Positions 9,059 to 17,310 of a stretch of DNA of 64,000 nucleotides are shown piece by piece. Origin of the DNA: Paraburkholderia humisilvae. Its GTDB lineage: Bacteria; Pseudomonadota; Gammaproteobacteria; Burkholderiales; Burkholderiaceae. The notes below the pieces were generated by a model. That model did not search any database and was not told the origin of the DNA. It saw nothing but the letters and a program-made list of their open reading frames with translations. Position numbers and translations under genes: made by a program. The DNA is taken from NCBI RefSeq assembly GCF_902859855.1, contig NZ_CADIKH010000027.1, forward strand, positions 1 to 64,000, given 5' to 3'. Each line of letters begins with the position of its first letter. Positions within the stretch are counted from its first letter, which is position 1.

Positions 9059-9631
9059 ATGAACAAGGCTTTTGTCAAAGAATCGAGTGACGACAATGAC
9101 GACGATCTTGACGTCGCGCAACCCGACGTTCCCGCGGGAACGAAAAACTACATCACGCCAGCCGGCTATCGCAGGTTGCGCGACGAATTGCTGCATCTGA
9201 TCGATGAAGAGCGGCCAGAAGTCGTGAAGCTCGTGTCGTGGGCCGCATCGAATGGCGATCGGTCCGAGAACGGTGACTATATCTACGGCAAGCGCCGGCT
9301 GCGTGAAATCGACCGGCGCATCCGCTTTCTGACAAGGCGCCTGAATCTTGCGGAAGTGGTCAACAGCAGCAGGCAGGAGAACACCGATCAGGTGTTCTTT
9401 GGCGCGACCGTCGACTATGCGACCGGCAATGGCGAATCGCATACGGTCACGATTGTCGGTGTCGACGAGGTCGATCTGGATCATGGGCACGTGAGCTGGA
9501 TTTCGCCGATCGCGCGTGCGTTGTTGAAGGCGAAGATCGGTGATCAGGTCACGTTGCACACGCCGGCCGGGCCGGAGTCAATCGATGTGCTGGAGGTACG
9601 GTATCCGTCCGCGGCAGAGGAAGGGGCGTAA
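9059..9631 (+). CDS. greB: Transcript cleavage factor GreB
   Basis: A 190-residue Gre factor that rescues backtracked RNA polymerase by stimulating transcript cleavage. After a 28-residue acidic N-terminal extension, the coiled-coil domain (about 30-105) carries the NGDRSENGDYIYGKRRLREI tip region with its acidic pair. The C-terminal FKBP-like domain holds the SPIARALLKAKIGDQV signature. The YGKRRLREIDRRIRFL stretch matches GreB better than GreA. It is convergent with the porin gene. Confidence 0.93.
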   Translation: MNKAFVKESSDDNDDDLDVAQPDVPAGTKNYITPAGYRRLRDELLHLIDEERPEVVKLVSWAASNGDRSENGDYIYGKRRLREIDRRIRFLTRRLNLAEVVNSSRQENTDQVFFGATVDYATGNGESHTVTIVGVDEVDLDHGHVSWISPIARALLKAKIGDQVTLHTPAGPESIDVLEVRYPSAAEEGA

Positions 9632-9660
9632 CCGCCGGCGTGTCGCTGCGGCGACACCAA

Positions 9661-9687
9661 TAAAAAAGGCGCCGCAAGCGGCGCCTT
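9661..9687 (-). terminator. Rho-independent terminator of the porin gene
   Basis: Stem AAGGCGCCGC/GCGGCGCCTT (9666-9687) with a 2-base loop, followed on the minus strand by TTTTTTATT. It lies 27 bases beyond the porin stop codon. Confidence 0.9.
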
Positions 9688-9713
9688 CAAAACTGCGGAT
9701 ACTGCTGTAGTGC

Positions 9714-10859
9714 TTAGAAGCGGTGACGCAGACCAGCCGTAACAGCGACCTGGTTGCTCGTCGACGACTGACCGCTCAGGCCGTTGATGATCGGGTGAAG
9801 GACCGCGTTTTCGTTGGTGACCTGGTATTCAGCCTGCAGGTACACGTCCGTACGCTTCGACAGCGCGTAGTCCGTCTGCAGGTTGACCTGGTTAAAGTGC
9901 TGGCTCGTCGCGTCGACGTTCGTACGCGTGTACGTGTACGAACCGGCGATGCTCAGGGCCGGCGTCAGAGCGTAGCGCGCGTTAGCTTCGAAGTTCTGGA
10001 AGCGTGCGCCCTGCGGATTGCCGGTGAAGGTCGCCTGCGTACCAGCGCCGGAGCCGAGGCCGGCGAGGTCCTGCAGATTGGTCTGCGTGTACACGAGGCC
10101 GAACGTTGCCGGTCCGAGCGTGTAGTTGGCACCCGCGCCCCACGTTTGCTGGCGGGTAGCGAAGAACGTGTTGTCAAGCGCGACCGCGCCGGACGAGTTG
10201 ATCGTGCCCTGGCTGATTGCGCCGGCGCTGTTGTTGAGCTGCAAGTAGCCCGCGCCGAAGTTGAAGCCCGCGAAGCTATACGACGCGCCCGCGCTGTACA
10301 CGCGGTTGTTCGCGAAGCCGTCGGCCTGGTTCGAGAAGCCGTACAACGCGCCGAACTTGAAGCCCGCGTAGTTGACGCTCGTGAACTTCACCGAGTTGTT
10401 CACGCGGAACGAGTTGTTCAGGTTGTCGTTATCGAACGGGTGGGCAAACTGCGTGCCGCCGTATTGCGTGCCCGTCAGTGCCAGCGGAGCGACGTAGTCG
10501 ACCATGCTGTCATATTGACGGCCAAGGGTAACGGCGCCGAACTGGTCGCTCGCAAGACCAACGAACGCTTGACGGCCGAACATCCGGCTACCTTGCTTGA
10601 GCGTACCGTCATTGATGCCGAAGCCGTTTTCCAACGTGAAGATTGCCTTCAGACCGCCACCGAGGTCTTCAGCACCGCGCAAGCCCCAACGGCTACCGTT
10701 GATCGAGCCGCTCGTTTCTTGCCAGTTGCTGTGGCCCTTCTGGTTGTTCGTATAGGTGATGCCGGCGTCAATCAGGCCGTACAGCGTAACGCTGCTCTGC
10801 GCGTGGGCGGCAGTAGCAAACACGCCCGTCAGGGCGGCGACCATGAGTGTCTTTTTCAT
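9714..10859 (-). CDS. Gram-negative general porin (OmpC/Burkholderia type)
   Basis: A 381-residue outer-membrane trimeric porin for diffusion of small hydrophilic solutes. It has a signal peptide MKKTLMVAALTGVFATAAHA cleaved before QSSVTLYGLID, the stereotyped first beta-strand. Alternating beta-strands follow, with a loop-3 region containing a TLGRQYDS segment, and it ends in the C-terminal aromatic signature HRF required for BAM recognition. The ribosome binding site GGAG lies upstream of ATG. A 150-base leader with several palindromes precedes the start, so regulation at the mRNA level is plausible. Confidence 0.95.
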   Translation of the reverse strand: MKKTLMVAALTGVFATAAHAQSSVTLYGLIDAGITYTNNQKGHSNWQETSGSINGSRWGLRGAEDLGGGLKAIFTLENGFGINDGTLKQGSRMFGRQAFVGLASDQFGAVTLGRQYDSMVDYVAPLALTGTQYGGTQFAHPFDNDNLNNSFRVNNSVKFTSVNYAGFKFGALYGFSNQADGFANNRVYSAGASYSFAGFNFGAGYLQLNNSAGAISQGTINSSGAVALDNTFFATRQQTWGAGANYTLGPATFGLVYTQTNLQDLAGLGSGAGTQATFTGNPQGARFQNFEANARYALTPALSIAGSYTYTRTNVDATSQHFNQVNLQTDYALSKRTDVYLQAEYQVTNENAVLHPIINGLSGQSSTSNQVAVTAGLRHRF

Positions 10860-11267
10860 CTTTGTAACTCCGAGAACAGGATGGGTTTTGGAAACCCAGG
10901 CTTGAAGAAAACCTACACGCGAGGCGCTGCGAGAGGCGAATTTCGCGTGAAAACGCGCTTACACCGAGCGCGTTCGTTTTCCGGTAGGCAAAGTGTAGAG
11001 ACGCTGGTCGCCACGTGACCGTTCCAGTTTCCGCAATAAAGTATTACGAGATGGGAAATGATGAGGATTCCCCCTCGAAGCCTTACTGGCAAAGGCCTTA
11101 CAGGTATTCGGGATGACCCTGGGGTATGATTCAGCGACGTGGCGTTGTGTAATTGCTACGTCAAATGATGCGGAAAAACAACAAAATTCCCGGCAAAGTT
11201 CAGATTATTGCCGAAAGGGGAATGATCGATTGTGGGCGGTGCGGATAATTAAATTCAAATGGGGCGC
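10860..11267. other. Non-coding porin upstream region
   Basis: No convincing protein-coding gene was found in these ~400 bases. They carry the porin leader/promoter on the minus side, including a GTTTTGGAAAC hairpin near 10887-10897, and then AT-richer DNA that leads into the candidate small RNA on the plus strand. Confidence 0.6.
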
Positions 11268-11278
11268 TATACTGAAAT

Positions 11279-11363
11279 TTCTGCTTTCCGAAGCAGACTT
11301 TTTCGTTGACGAAAAAGATCTCCAAACTTTGTCAGCGCGACTTTTCAGTCGCGCTTTTTTTTG
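11279..11363 (+). ncRNA. Candidate trans-acting small RNA with three hairpins
   Basis: No CDS occupies the plus strand here, yet the sequence folds as a compact small RNA. Hairpin 1 is TCTGCTT/AAGCAGA (11279-11296). Hairpin 2 is the perfect palindrome CTTTTTCG/CGAAAAAG (11298-11317). A short single-stranded linker ATCTCCAAACTTTGTC follows, then a Rho-independent terminator AGCGCGAC/GTCGCGCT (11334-11355) with an 8-T tail. A TATACT hexamer at 11268-11273 is a good -10 element placing the start near 11279; the -35 is poor. Size, about 85 bases, and architecture match Hfq-type small RNAs. Function unknown; the divergent porin is the obvious first target to test. Confidence 0.6.
11334..11363 (+). 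terminator. Rho-independent terminator of the candidate small RNA
   Basis: An 8-bp stem AGCGCGAC/GTCGCGCT with loop TTTTCA is followed immediately by eight T residues. Orientation is unambiguous: there is no T-run on the minus strand, so it cannot serve the leftward gene ending at 11390. Confidence 0.88.
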
Positions 11364-11389
11364 CTCGTCCGTTCGGGGATTTCCGGAGT

Positions 11390-11632
11390 TCAGCGGCGCC
11401 CGGCCTTGACCTGGACCGGCACGCATTCGAGACCCGGAGCCACGCTCCAATCCTCCATAACGTAGTGGCGTGCGTCCATTGGGGAAGACAGCAGGTTCTG
11501 CCAGTGATCGCCGTGCCAGACCGGATCGATCTGGAACGGGGTCGGCAGCGTCGTGGCTTGGAGTTGGGCGGGATTTTTCTCAGACGAATCAGAGAACAGT
11601 GCCGTGAAGCGGCGAATAACGTGTAACAGCAT
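11390..11632 (-). CDS. Small hypothetical protein
   Basis: An 80-residue protein of unknown function, moderately polar and rich in Pro, Asp, His and Trp (for example DPVWHGDHWQNLL), with no membrane segment or recognised domain. Support for it being real is the near-perfect ribosome binding site AGGGAGG five bases upstream of the ATG at 11632 and a codon pattern unlike a random shadow. It converges on the candidate small RNA, whose terminator lies just 27 bases beyond its stop. Confidence 0.6.
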   Translation of the reverse strand: MLLHVIRRFTALFSDSSEKNPAQLQATTLPTPFQIDPVWHGDHWQNLLSSPMDARHYVMEDWSVAPGLECVPVQVKAGRR

Positions 11633-11729
11633 GACAGCCTCCCTAAAACCTACTGCTGTGGACCATCATGTAATGCGCGTTAGGCTTCAACAACCCGTAG
11701 AAACACTTACGAATCTCACGTTTTGTTAC

Positions 11730-11894
11730 ATGTCGGCATAAATTTCCCATTTAGCCAGACGCGGCGGTAAGAATGCCGTTAACGACTTATTGCGCCGTTT
11801 AAAAGAAAAGCACGGAATGCCCGCTGCATTAGTCAAACTATCATTTGACACTGGTAAACGAGTGCTTGACGATTTGTGGCATTTACACGTATAA
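11730..11894 (+). pseudogene. Small open frame interrupted by TAA at codon 4
   Basis: From ATG 11730 the frame reads Met-Ser-Ala-stop (TAA 11739-11741). It then stays open for 50 codons as a protein-like sequence with KNAVNDLLRRLKEKHGMPAL and VLDDLWHLHV segments, ending at TAA 11892-11894. The open part has no ATG, GTG or TTG near its beginning. It looks like a small gene killed by a nonsense change, or a remnant with an atypical start such as ATT 11742. Its last codons overlap the cspA promoter. Confidence 0.35.
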
Positions 11895-11895
11895 A
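11866..11895 (+). promoter_or_regulatory. Sigma-70 promoter of the cold-shock gene
   Basis: TTGACG (11866-11871) and TATAAA (11890-11895) are separated by 18 bases. The predicted start is near 11902, giving a 5' leader of about 70 bases before the ATG at 11973. A structured leader is common in cold-shock genes. Confidence 0.7.
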
Positions 11896-11972
11896 TGCGA
11901 GGCTGATATCGAGTGAGGTTCGGTTCGGTGCAATGTGTTGTTCGTCTCAAAAACAAATTCGAGGAAATGGAT

Positions 11973-12176
11973 ATGGAAACCGGTGTCGTCAAATGGTTCA
12001 ACGATGCTAAGGGCTTTGGTTTTATCACCTCCGATGCGGGTGGCGACGATTTGTTCGCGCACTTCTCCGAAATTCGCGCTGAAGGGTTCAAGTCGTTGAA
12101 GGAGAACCAGCGTGTCTCCTTCGAGGTCAAGACCGGCCCGAAGGGGAAGCAGGCAGCGAACATCCAGCCGCTGTAA
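11973..12176 (+). CDS. Cold-shock protein CspA family
   Basis: A 67-residue single cold-shock domain protein that binds single-stranded nucleic acid as an RNA chaperone or antiterminator. RNP1 KGFGFI is at residues 13-18 and RNP2-like DLFAHFS at about 26-32. The GAGGAA ribosome binding site lies 6 bases before the ATG at 11973. Upstream ATGs are in frame (11967 and 11913), but only 11973 gives both the family N-terminus METGVVKWFN and good ribosome binding site spacing. It has its own promoter and terminator, so it is monocistronic. Confidence 0.95.
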   Translation: METGVVKWFNDAKGFGFITSDAGGDDLFAHFSEIRAEGFKSLKENQRVSFEVKTGPKGKQAANIQPL

Positions 12177-12206
12177 CAGCATCGCGCGAACCCGGCGCCT
12201 GACAGA

Positions 12207-12240
12207 AGCCCTCGCATTGGCGAGGGCTTTTTATTTTTTT
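12207..12240 (+). terminator. Rho-independent terminator of the cold-shock gene
   Basis: Stem AGCCCTCG/CGAGGGCT (12207-12214 and 12221-12228), loop CATTGG, followed by TTTTATTTTTTT. Confidence 0.92.
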
Positions 12241-12501
12241 GCCTTGAAACGGCATTACGTGGAAAACCGGATCAGGAATCGGTAGGCAGTGAATCAGATA
12301 ATCTCAATTAATTATAAGATTTATCTCATAAACAATAAATTCATTACTTGAAAATGCGCTGGGACATTACGTTTGGCCAAAGCCCATGAGGTTGATCGGC
12401 GCACCCGCGGCGGCGAGGCTAACACAAAACTTTCGCGCCGGCCGGCGGGTCGATGGTGCATACTTGGGCTGAAATAGTCGCACTTAAACCCTTTCTTATT
12501 C

Positions 12502-13731
12502 ATGTCTGAACAGTTCCTGGCGGCGTCGGCTGCGCTCGATGTGCCGATCGCGTTTGTCGACCTTGAAACGACCGGCGGCTCGACCGGTGTGCATCGGATC
12601 ACCGAGGTCGGTGTGGTCGAAATCGGTCCGCAAGGCGTGTCCCGCTGGAGTTCGCTGGTCGATCCGCAACAGCCGATCCCGCCATTCATCCAGCAATTGA
12701 CCGGCATTACCGACGCGATGGTACGAGGCGCGCCGACCTTCGACGCGATTGCGCCCGAGCTGTTTGCCCGCCTCGAAGGCAAGCTGTTCGTCGCGCACAA
12801 CGCGAGTTTCGATCGCGGCTTCCTGCGCAGCGAGTTCGAGCGCGCTGGACTCGCATTCAACCCGGACGTGCTGTGCACGGTCCGCCTGTCGCGCGCGCTG
12901 TTCCCCGCCGAAAAGCGCCACGGGCTCGATGCGTTGGTCGAGCGGCACGCGCTCGTGCCGTCGGACCGGCATCGCGCGCTCGCCGATGCGGATTTGCTGT
13001 GGCAATTCTGGCAACGCCTGCATGAGCTCGTGCCGCTCGACGCGCTTCGCGCCCAGATCGACCGCACGTTGCGGCGCTACCGGCTGCTCGGCGACCTCAC
13101 CGAAGACTCGCTCGACGCGGCCCCGGCTGGCTGCGGCATCTATATGTTTTACGGGGAAGGCGACGTGCCGCTGTATGTCGGCCGTAGTGTGCGTGTCCGG
13201 CAGCGGATTCGCGCTCATCTCACCGGGGAACGACGCTCGTCGAAGGATCTGCGGCTTGCCCAGCTGGTGCGTCGGGTCGACTGGCGCGCAACCGGTGGCG
13301 AACTGGGCGCGCTGCTTGCCGAAGCGCAATGGATTGCCACGCTGCGCCCGAGCCACAACCGCGCGCCGCGGTCGTCGAGGCACGATCCGGTCGACGCGCC
13401 ATGGCCATTCGACGGCGCGATTGTGTTCGAAGAGAGTGGTGTGGACCGCGGTGAGCCTGCGGGGGAACGCGCGGGAGAACATGCGTGCACCCTTCACGTC
13501 GTCGATCGTTGGTGCTATCTCGGCCATGCGCGATCGCTCGCGCAAGCCGATGCGCTGCTCGCGCAAAACGCGACGCGTGCGTTTGAGCTTTCGACTTACC
13601 GGATCATGCAGACCCATCTCGCACGCGGACTCCGTGTGATGCCGCTCGTGCCGTCGGAGTCCCTGGCGTCGCGCGAGTCTCCGGCCACGCCGGTCGTCGA
13701 GGACGCCTCCACGGTGGCAAACGCCGGTTAG
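12502..13731 (+). CDS. DnaQ-like 3'-5' exonuclease fused to a GIY-YIG nuclease domain
   Basis: A 409-residue two-domain protein. The N-terminal DEDDh exonuclease has ExoI FVDLETTGG (Asp20, Glu22), ExoII HNASFD (about 99-104) and ExoIII HRALADAD (about 153-160), as in the Pol III epsilon subunit. From about residue 210, the GIYMFYG/LYVGRS pattern with a downstream Arg/Glu marks a GIY-YIG endonuclease of the UvrC N-terminal/Cho type. This fusion occurs in other proteobacteria and actinobacteria and is probably a repair nuclease rather than the replicative proofreader. An AT-rich 260-base stretch precedes it. Its stop overlaps the convergent chorismate mutase stop. Confidence 0.9.
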   Translation: MSEQFLAASAALDVPIAFVDLETTGGSTGVHRITEVGVVEIGPQGVSRWSSLVDPQQPIPPFIQQLTGITDAMVRGAPTFDAIAPELFARLEGKLFVAHNASFDRGFLRSEFERAGLAFNPDVLCTVRLSRALFPAEKRHGLDALVERHALVPSDRHRALADADLLWQFWQRLHELVPLDALRAQIDRTLRRYRLLGDLTEDSLDAAPAGCGIYMFYGEGDVPLYVGRSVRVRQRIRAHLTGERRSSKDLRLAQLVRRVDWRATGGELGALLAEAQWIATLRPSHNRAPRSSRHDPVDAPWPFDGAIVFEESGVDRGEPAGERAGEHACTLHVVDRWCYLGHARSLAQADALLAQNATRAFELSTYRIMQTHLARGLRVMPLVPSESLASRESPATPVVEDASTVANAG

Positions 13732-14324
13732 CCCGTCGCGCCGACCCCGCCCGATTCGCAGACATGCCCGAGCGCCCGGGTAAGCGCGGCCGATTGCGCC
13801 GCGTCGTAACGCGTCAGCGATTTCCAGTTAGCGACGCCCTGCGCGACTCGCGTCGGGCAATCGGGCATCGAGCGCATTGTTTGCACACGCGCCAGCCCCG
13901 CGAGCATCGATTGCGTCAGGCGGTCCAGCTGTGGACGCGTGCGCGAGTCGAGATCCGGCGCCGGTCCTTCCGGCGGCCGCAGCTTGCGCCACTGTTCGAA
14001 CAGCGCATTCTGGATATCTTTGTTCGCGTCGATCTGATCCTGGAAGAACGCGTGCGCGAAGTCCGGGTCGATGCCGACTGCCTGCGCGCGCTTCGCAACG
14101 TCGGCGAGCAGCGCGGTTTCGCGGCTTGCGTCGTCGACCGGGCGATGATTCAGCCACTTCCACTGCGCGACAGGTTCGGCAAGTGCCAATCGCTGCGAGA
14201 CAAGCGAAATCAGGTTAGTGAGGGCGGTGTCATCGGAGTCGGCTTGAGCGTGGGCGGACGCGAACGCGATTGCGAACGCTGATCCCAGCGCGCATAGTGC
14301 GCCGACGCGACGTGAACTTGCCAT
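13728..14324 (-). CDS. Periplasmic chorismate mutase (AroQ-gamma)
   Basis: A 198-residue secreted monofunctional chorismate mutase (chorismate to prephenate). A signal peptide covers about 1-27 and ends AHA before QADSDD. The all-helical AroQ core follows, with the RLALAEPVAQWKW motif and the DPDFAHAFFQDQIDANKDIQ helix that carries active-site residues. The C-terminal Cys pair (DCPTR...HVCES) fits an exported, disulfide-bearing protein. Exported chorismate mutases occur in a number of plant- and animal-associated bacteria; the role is not certain. It ends inside the last codon of the upstream convergent gene. Confidence 0.88.
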   Translation of the reverse strand: MASSRRVGALCALGSAFAIAFASAHAQADSDDTALTNLISLVSQRLALAEPVAQWKWLNHRPVDDASRETALLADVAKRAQAVGIDPDFAHAFFQDQIDANKDIQNALFEQWRKLRPPEGPAPDLDSRTRPQLDRLTQSMLAGLARVQTMRSMPDCPTRVAQGVANWKSLTRYDAAQSAALTRALGHVCESGGVGATG

Positions 14325-14638
14325 AGAAGAGAGGAAGGACGGAAAACGGGTAGGGCCAAGGGTAGCCCGCCCGGAGGGTTGTGCCGCTACGACGACTACC
14401 GTACGCGACGGGGCAAGGTTCGAACGATACGCGCATCGGCGCGCTTACGCCAACCGACGCAGCCGCATAACGTGCGCTCACGCTGGTCCGACCCGCCAGC
14501 AACGCGTGCGATGACGCGGCGCATCAGCTTATAGCGAAGCTCGCGAACCCACGGTCGCGTGCGGAAGGACGCGAGCGTGCAACGCAACCCGCGGCATCGC
14601 ACGTGCAGCATCGCCCCTCGCGAAGTCCCCGTTCGTCG
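14325..14638. other. Gene-poor interval
   Basis: No supported gene. A 71-codon leftward frame (14396-14611) begins 27 bases after the 49-residue micro-gene, but it is arginine-saturated and has no family features, so it is treated as unsupported. The stretch probably carries the promoter of the chorismate mutase gene. Confidence 0.5.
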
Positions 14639-14788
14639 TTACTTCGGTTCGCACGACTTGCGCTGCTCGTCGAAAAACGCTCGCACGTGCTCTGGCAATT
14701 CGGCCCCGAGAAATTCGACGCCTGCGGGTTCCGGATCCGGGCTGAACACCTTGTCGGGGGTCGGAATCTTCGGCGGTTTCGTGTCCAT
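14639..14788 (-). CDS. 49-residue hypothetical protein
   Basis: A short gene. The product is acidic and proline-rich, beginning MDTKPPKIPTPDKVFSPDPE and ending in a helical AFFDEQRKSCEPK. The strong ribosome binding site AAGGAG lies 8 bases before the ATG at 14788, and the codon choice is typical of the genome. No family or function is recognised; it has no membrane or secretion signal. A single Cys near the C-terminus could be functional. It is a credible gene because of the ribosome binding site and ordered composition. Confidence 0.65.
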   Translation of the reverse strand: MDTKPPKIPTPDKVFSPDPEPAGVEFLGAELPEHVRAFFDEQRKSCEPK

Positions 14789-15077
14789 GATCTTTCTCCT
14801 TTACAAATCAATTATCTGCCTCAGTCCCCGTTTGCCACTAGTGCGGTTGACCGCAAAACGACTGTTTGAACACGTTGTTGTTGCTTTAACGGCACATCGG
14901 TTTCGCGATTGAAGATGCTTGAATAAAATTTATCGCTTGTCCTTAGTACTTCGCACGGACCACTTCCACACCACTTCAAGTCCACTTCGAACAGGGCCTG
15001 CTCGAGCCCTTGCTACACCGCGTGTTTACTTTTGCCCAGGTAGCGATGAAACGTTCAATGCGCTAGAAGGGCTTCGT

Positions 15078-15993
15078 ATGCGTTCTCTTCTACGAACGTT
15101 CGAATCGCCGTCGTTTTTTGTGCGTCGCAGCGTTCGCGTGCCTTCCACGTGGGCCGACCCGGACTCCGCGCAAGTGCATCCGCGCGACGCGCACGCGTCT
15201 TCCGGCACACCGCTGCCTTCCACCATAACGACCGATTCGGACAGTACGTTGACGTCGCCGCAAACGCTGAAGGCGGTCAACGTAACCGCTGCGTCCGCGC
15301 AACCGGCGTTCGACCTGGATACATCGGGCGTTGTCGAGGCGATCGGCCGCGACCCGATCGACGCACGCAACGTGGTCGCGACGGACGACGTATTCAAGTA
15401 CGCGCCGGAACCTTCTAGTACGTAAACGCTTCACCGGCGATCGCAATTCCGTCTTCGCAGGTCGTGAATTCAACGAGCTGCAAATCGCGCGCAGCAGTAG
15501 AACAAAAGCGTGCGAATGGGCTATGCGATCACCGATCACGTTGACGCGACGCTCACGCTCGGCCGTTGCGCGTACCTCACGACACGGACGTGGCCAAACG
15601 TTTCTGACCGTTGTGGCAGGAAATGCCGTTTATGCCGGCAATGTGACATCCGGAGGCACGAATTACAGCACCGCGTCGAGCGCGTTCGCGCTGCGCAACG
15701 GTGATCAGGAGAACTGGTCCTGCGCGTTCCGCTTGCGACCCGCGCCGCGTTCGATGCGCGGCGTCGGCTGTGGGTCGCGTGGCTCGGAGGGCAGCACGGG
15801 GTTGTCGCGCAGTCGGATGATCGGGGCCACACGTTGTCCGCGCCGGCGGTAGTGAATGCAATTGCCGGAGCCGATCTGCACGAACGCGCGCAACCCGCCG
15901 GAAATCCCGGCGAGTCCCGATGCGCGCACCGTCTATATGAAGTGGTCGATGCCGCTCGCTCGATATGCGGCGCCAATAGCCGCAATCAGCTAG
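15078..15993 (+). pseudogene. Decayed TonB-dependent receptor
   Basis: Remnants of an outer-membrane TonB-dependent receptor spread over two reading frames. The plug start is seen as LKAVNVTA and ARNVVATDDVFKYAP up to about 15410. One extra base there moves the frame, which continues as NLLVRKRFTGDRNSVFAG to about 15490. Most of the plug and barrel is missing. Barrel pieces MGYAITDHVDATLTLGR (frame of 15510), NAVYAGNVTSGGTNYSTASS and DQENW (frame of 15331) follow, and the C-terminal strand DARTVYMKWSMPLA ends at TAG 15991. Frameshifts plus an internal deletion make it non-functional. It once served uptake of a siderophore, vitamin or similar ligand. Confidence 0.8.
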
Positions 15994-16013
15994 TCGGTAA
16001 CCATTGAAGGACG

Positions 16014-17153
16014 TCAACGGGTCGTCGCGTTGGCCGCGTTCGCTTCCGGCGCGGGCACGACCACCGGTCGATCGTATGCGGCCGGCTTTGATGCCACTTC
16101 GACGTGCCCGTGAATGCGTGCCTGATGTCCGTCGGCGAACATGTAGTAGGGGAATGGCCGGGCCGGTGCCGATACCGCATCGAGCCGCGCGATCTGTTCG
16201 GGGGCGAGCATGAAGTCGAGCGAGCCCAGCGTCTGTTGCAACTGCTCGGGCTTTGTCGCGCCGACGATGATGCTCGACACGCCGCGCTTCTGATAAAGCC
16301 AGTTCAGCGCGACCTGGGCCATCGGCCGGTTCACGTCGTTCGCGACTTGCTCGAGTTCGGCGACGATCCGGAAGTTGCGTTCGGTCAGCTTGTCGAAGCC
16401 CGGCGGCGGCGCGCTCGCGAGCGATGCAAGCCGGCCGCTGCCGGATACGTGCGAGGGCGCGCCGTCACGCGACGGCCGGTATTTGCCCGACAGCACGCCC
16501 ATGCCGAGCGGGCTCCAGGGCACAAGACCCATACCGAGTTGCGCGGCGAGGTCAGCGAACTCGTGTTCCGCGTGGCGCTCGATCAGCGAGTATTCGAGCT
16601 GCATCGCCGCGACCGGTTCGAAGCCGCGCCACTCGGCGAGCGTCTGCGCGCGGCCCGCAAACCACGCGGGCGTATCCGACAGCCCGACATAGCGGATCTT
16701 GCCGGCGCGCACCGCATCGTCCATCGCGCGCATGACCTCGTCCACTGGCGTCATCCGATCCCATGTGTGCAGGTAGTAGAGATCGATGTAGTCGGTGGCG
16801 AGGCGCTTGAGCGAACCGTCGAGCGCGCGCAGCAGATTCTTGCGATGGTTGCCGCCGGCGTTCGGATTGCCCGGCTCGGCGTTATACGTGTACTTGGTCG
16901 CAATCACGAGGCGATCGCGCAGGCCGCGTTGCGCGACGAACTTGCCGACCCAGCGTTCGCTCGTGCCCTCGGTGTAGCCGTCGGCCGTATCGATGAAGTT
17001 GCCGCCTGCGTCGACGTAGAGATCGAACAGCCGTTGCGCGGTCTGTTCTTCGGCGCCCCAGCCCCATTCGGTGCCGAACGTCATCGTGCCTAGCGAAATG
17101 GGGCTGACGCGCAGGCCGGATCGGCCCAGCAGCGTATAGCGGTTCATCGTCAT
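16014..17153 (-). CDS. Aldo/keto reductase
   Basis: A 379-residue NADPH-dependent oxidoreductase of the AKR superfamily (YajO/Tas-like, TIM barrel). The catalytic tetrad is visible as Asp/Tyr in DTADGYTEG, Lys in ATKYTYN and His in YLHTWDR. The C-terminal NADPH-binding region carries SSIIVGATKPEQL. AGGAG lies 6 bases before the ATG at 17153; the upstream extension to 17240 is rejected. It is divergent from a LysR-type regulator, the standard arrangement for regulator and target. Substrate unknown. A ~30-residue C-terminal tail rich in Ala is unusual. Confidence 0.9.
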   Translation of the reverse strand: MTMNRYTLLGRSGLRVSPISLGTMTFGTEWGWGAEEQTAQRLFDLYVDAGGNFIDTADGYTEGTSERWVGKFVAQRGLRDRLVIATKYTYNAEPGNPNAGGNHRKNLLRALDGSLKRLATDYIDLYYLHTWDRMTPVDEVMRAMDDAVRAGKIRYVGLSDTPAWFAGRAQTLAEWRGFEPVAAMQLEYSLIERHAEHEFADLAAQLGMGLVPWSPLGMGVLSGKYRPSRDGAPSHVSGSGRLASLASAPPPGFDKLTERNFRIVAELEQVANDVNRPMAQVALNWLYQKRGVSSIIVGATKPEQLQQTLGSLDFMLAPEQIARLDAVSAPARPFPYYMFADGHQARIHGHVEVASKPAAYDRPVVVPAPEANAANATTR

Positions 17154-17310
17154 CGCAGTCTCCTGATTTGTCTGAGTGCCGGCGCAGCGCCGGTTCATGG
17201 GTTCATGCTTCGTGCTCGTATTGCGATGCCTATCGTGCACCGGATCGTTTCGTGGAAAAATCGGGTCCAGCTACAAGGATTATGAAGATTTGCTTCGTAA
17301 TGGAAACGAT

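Noticed and set aside
9723..11018. 431-codon frame antisense to the porin gene
   Set aside because: Entirely a shadow of the porin coding strand, with no ribosome binding site and composition typical of antisense frames in high-GC DNA.
11726..12217. 163-codon frame antisense to the cold-shock gene
   Set aside because: Overlaps the whole cold-shock gene, its promoter and part of its terminator.
14396..14611. 71-codon leftward frame after the micro-gene
   Set aside because: Arg-saturated and without family features; position alone is not enough.
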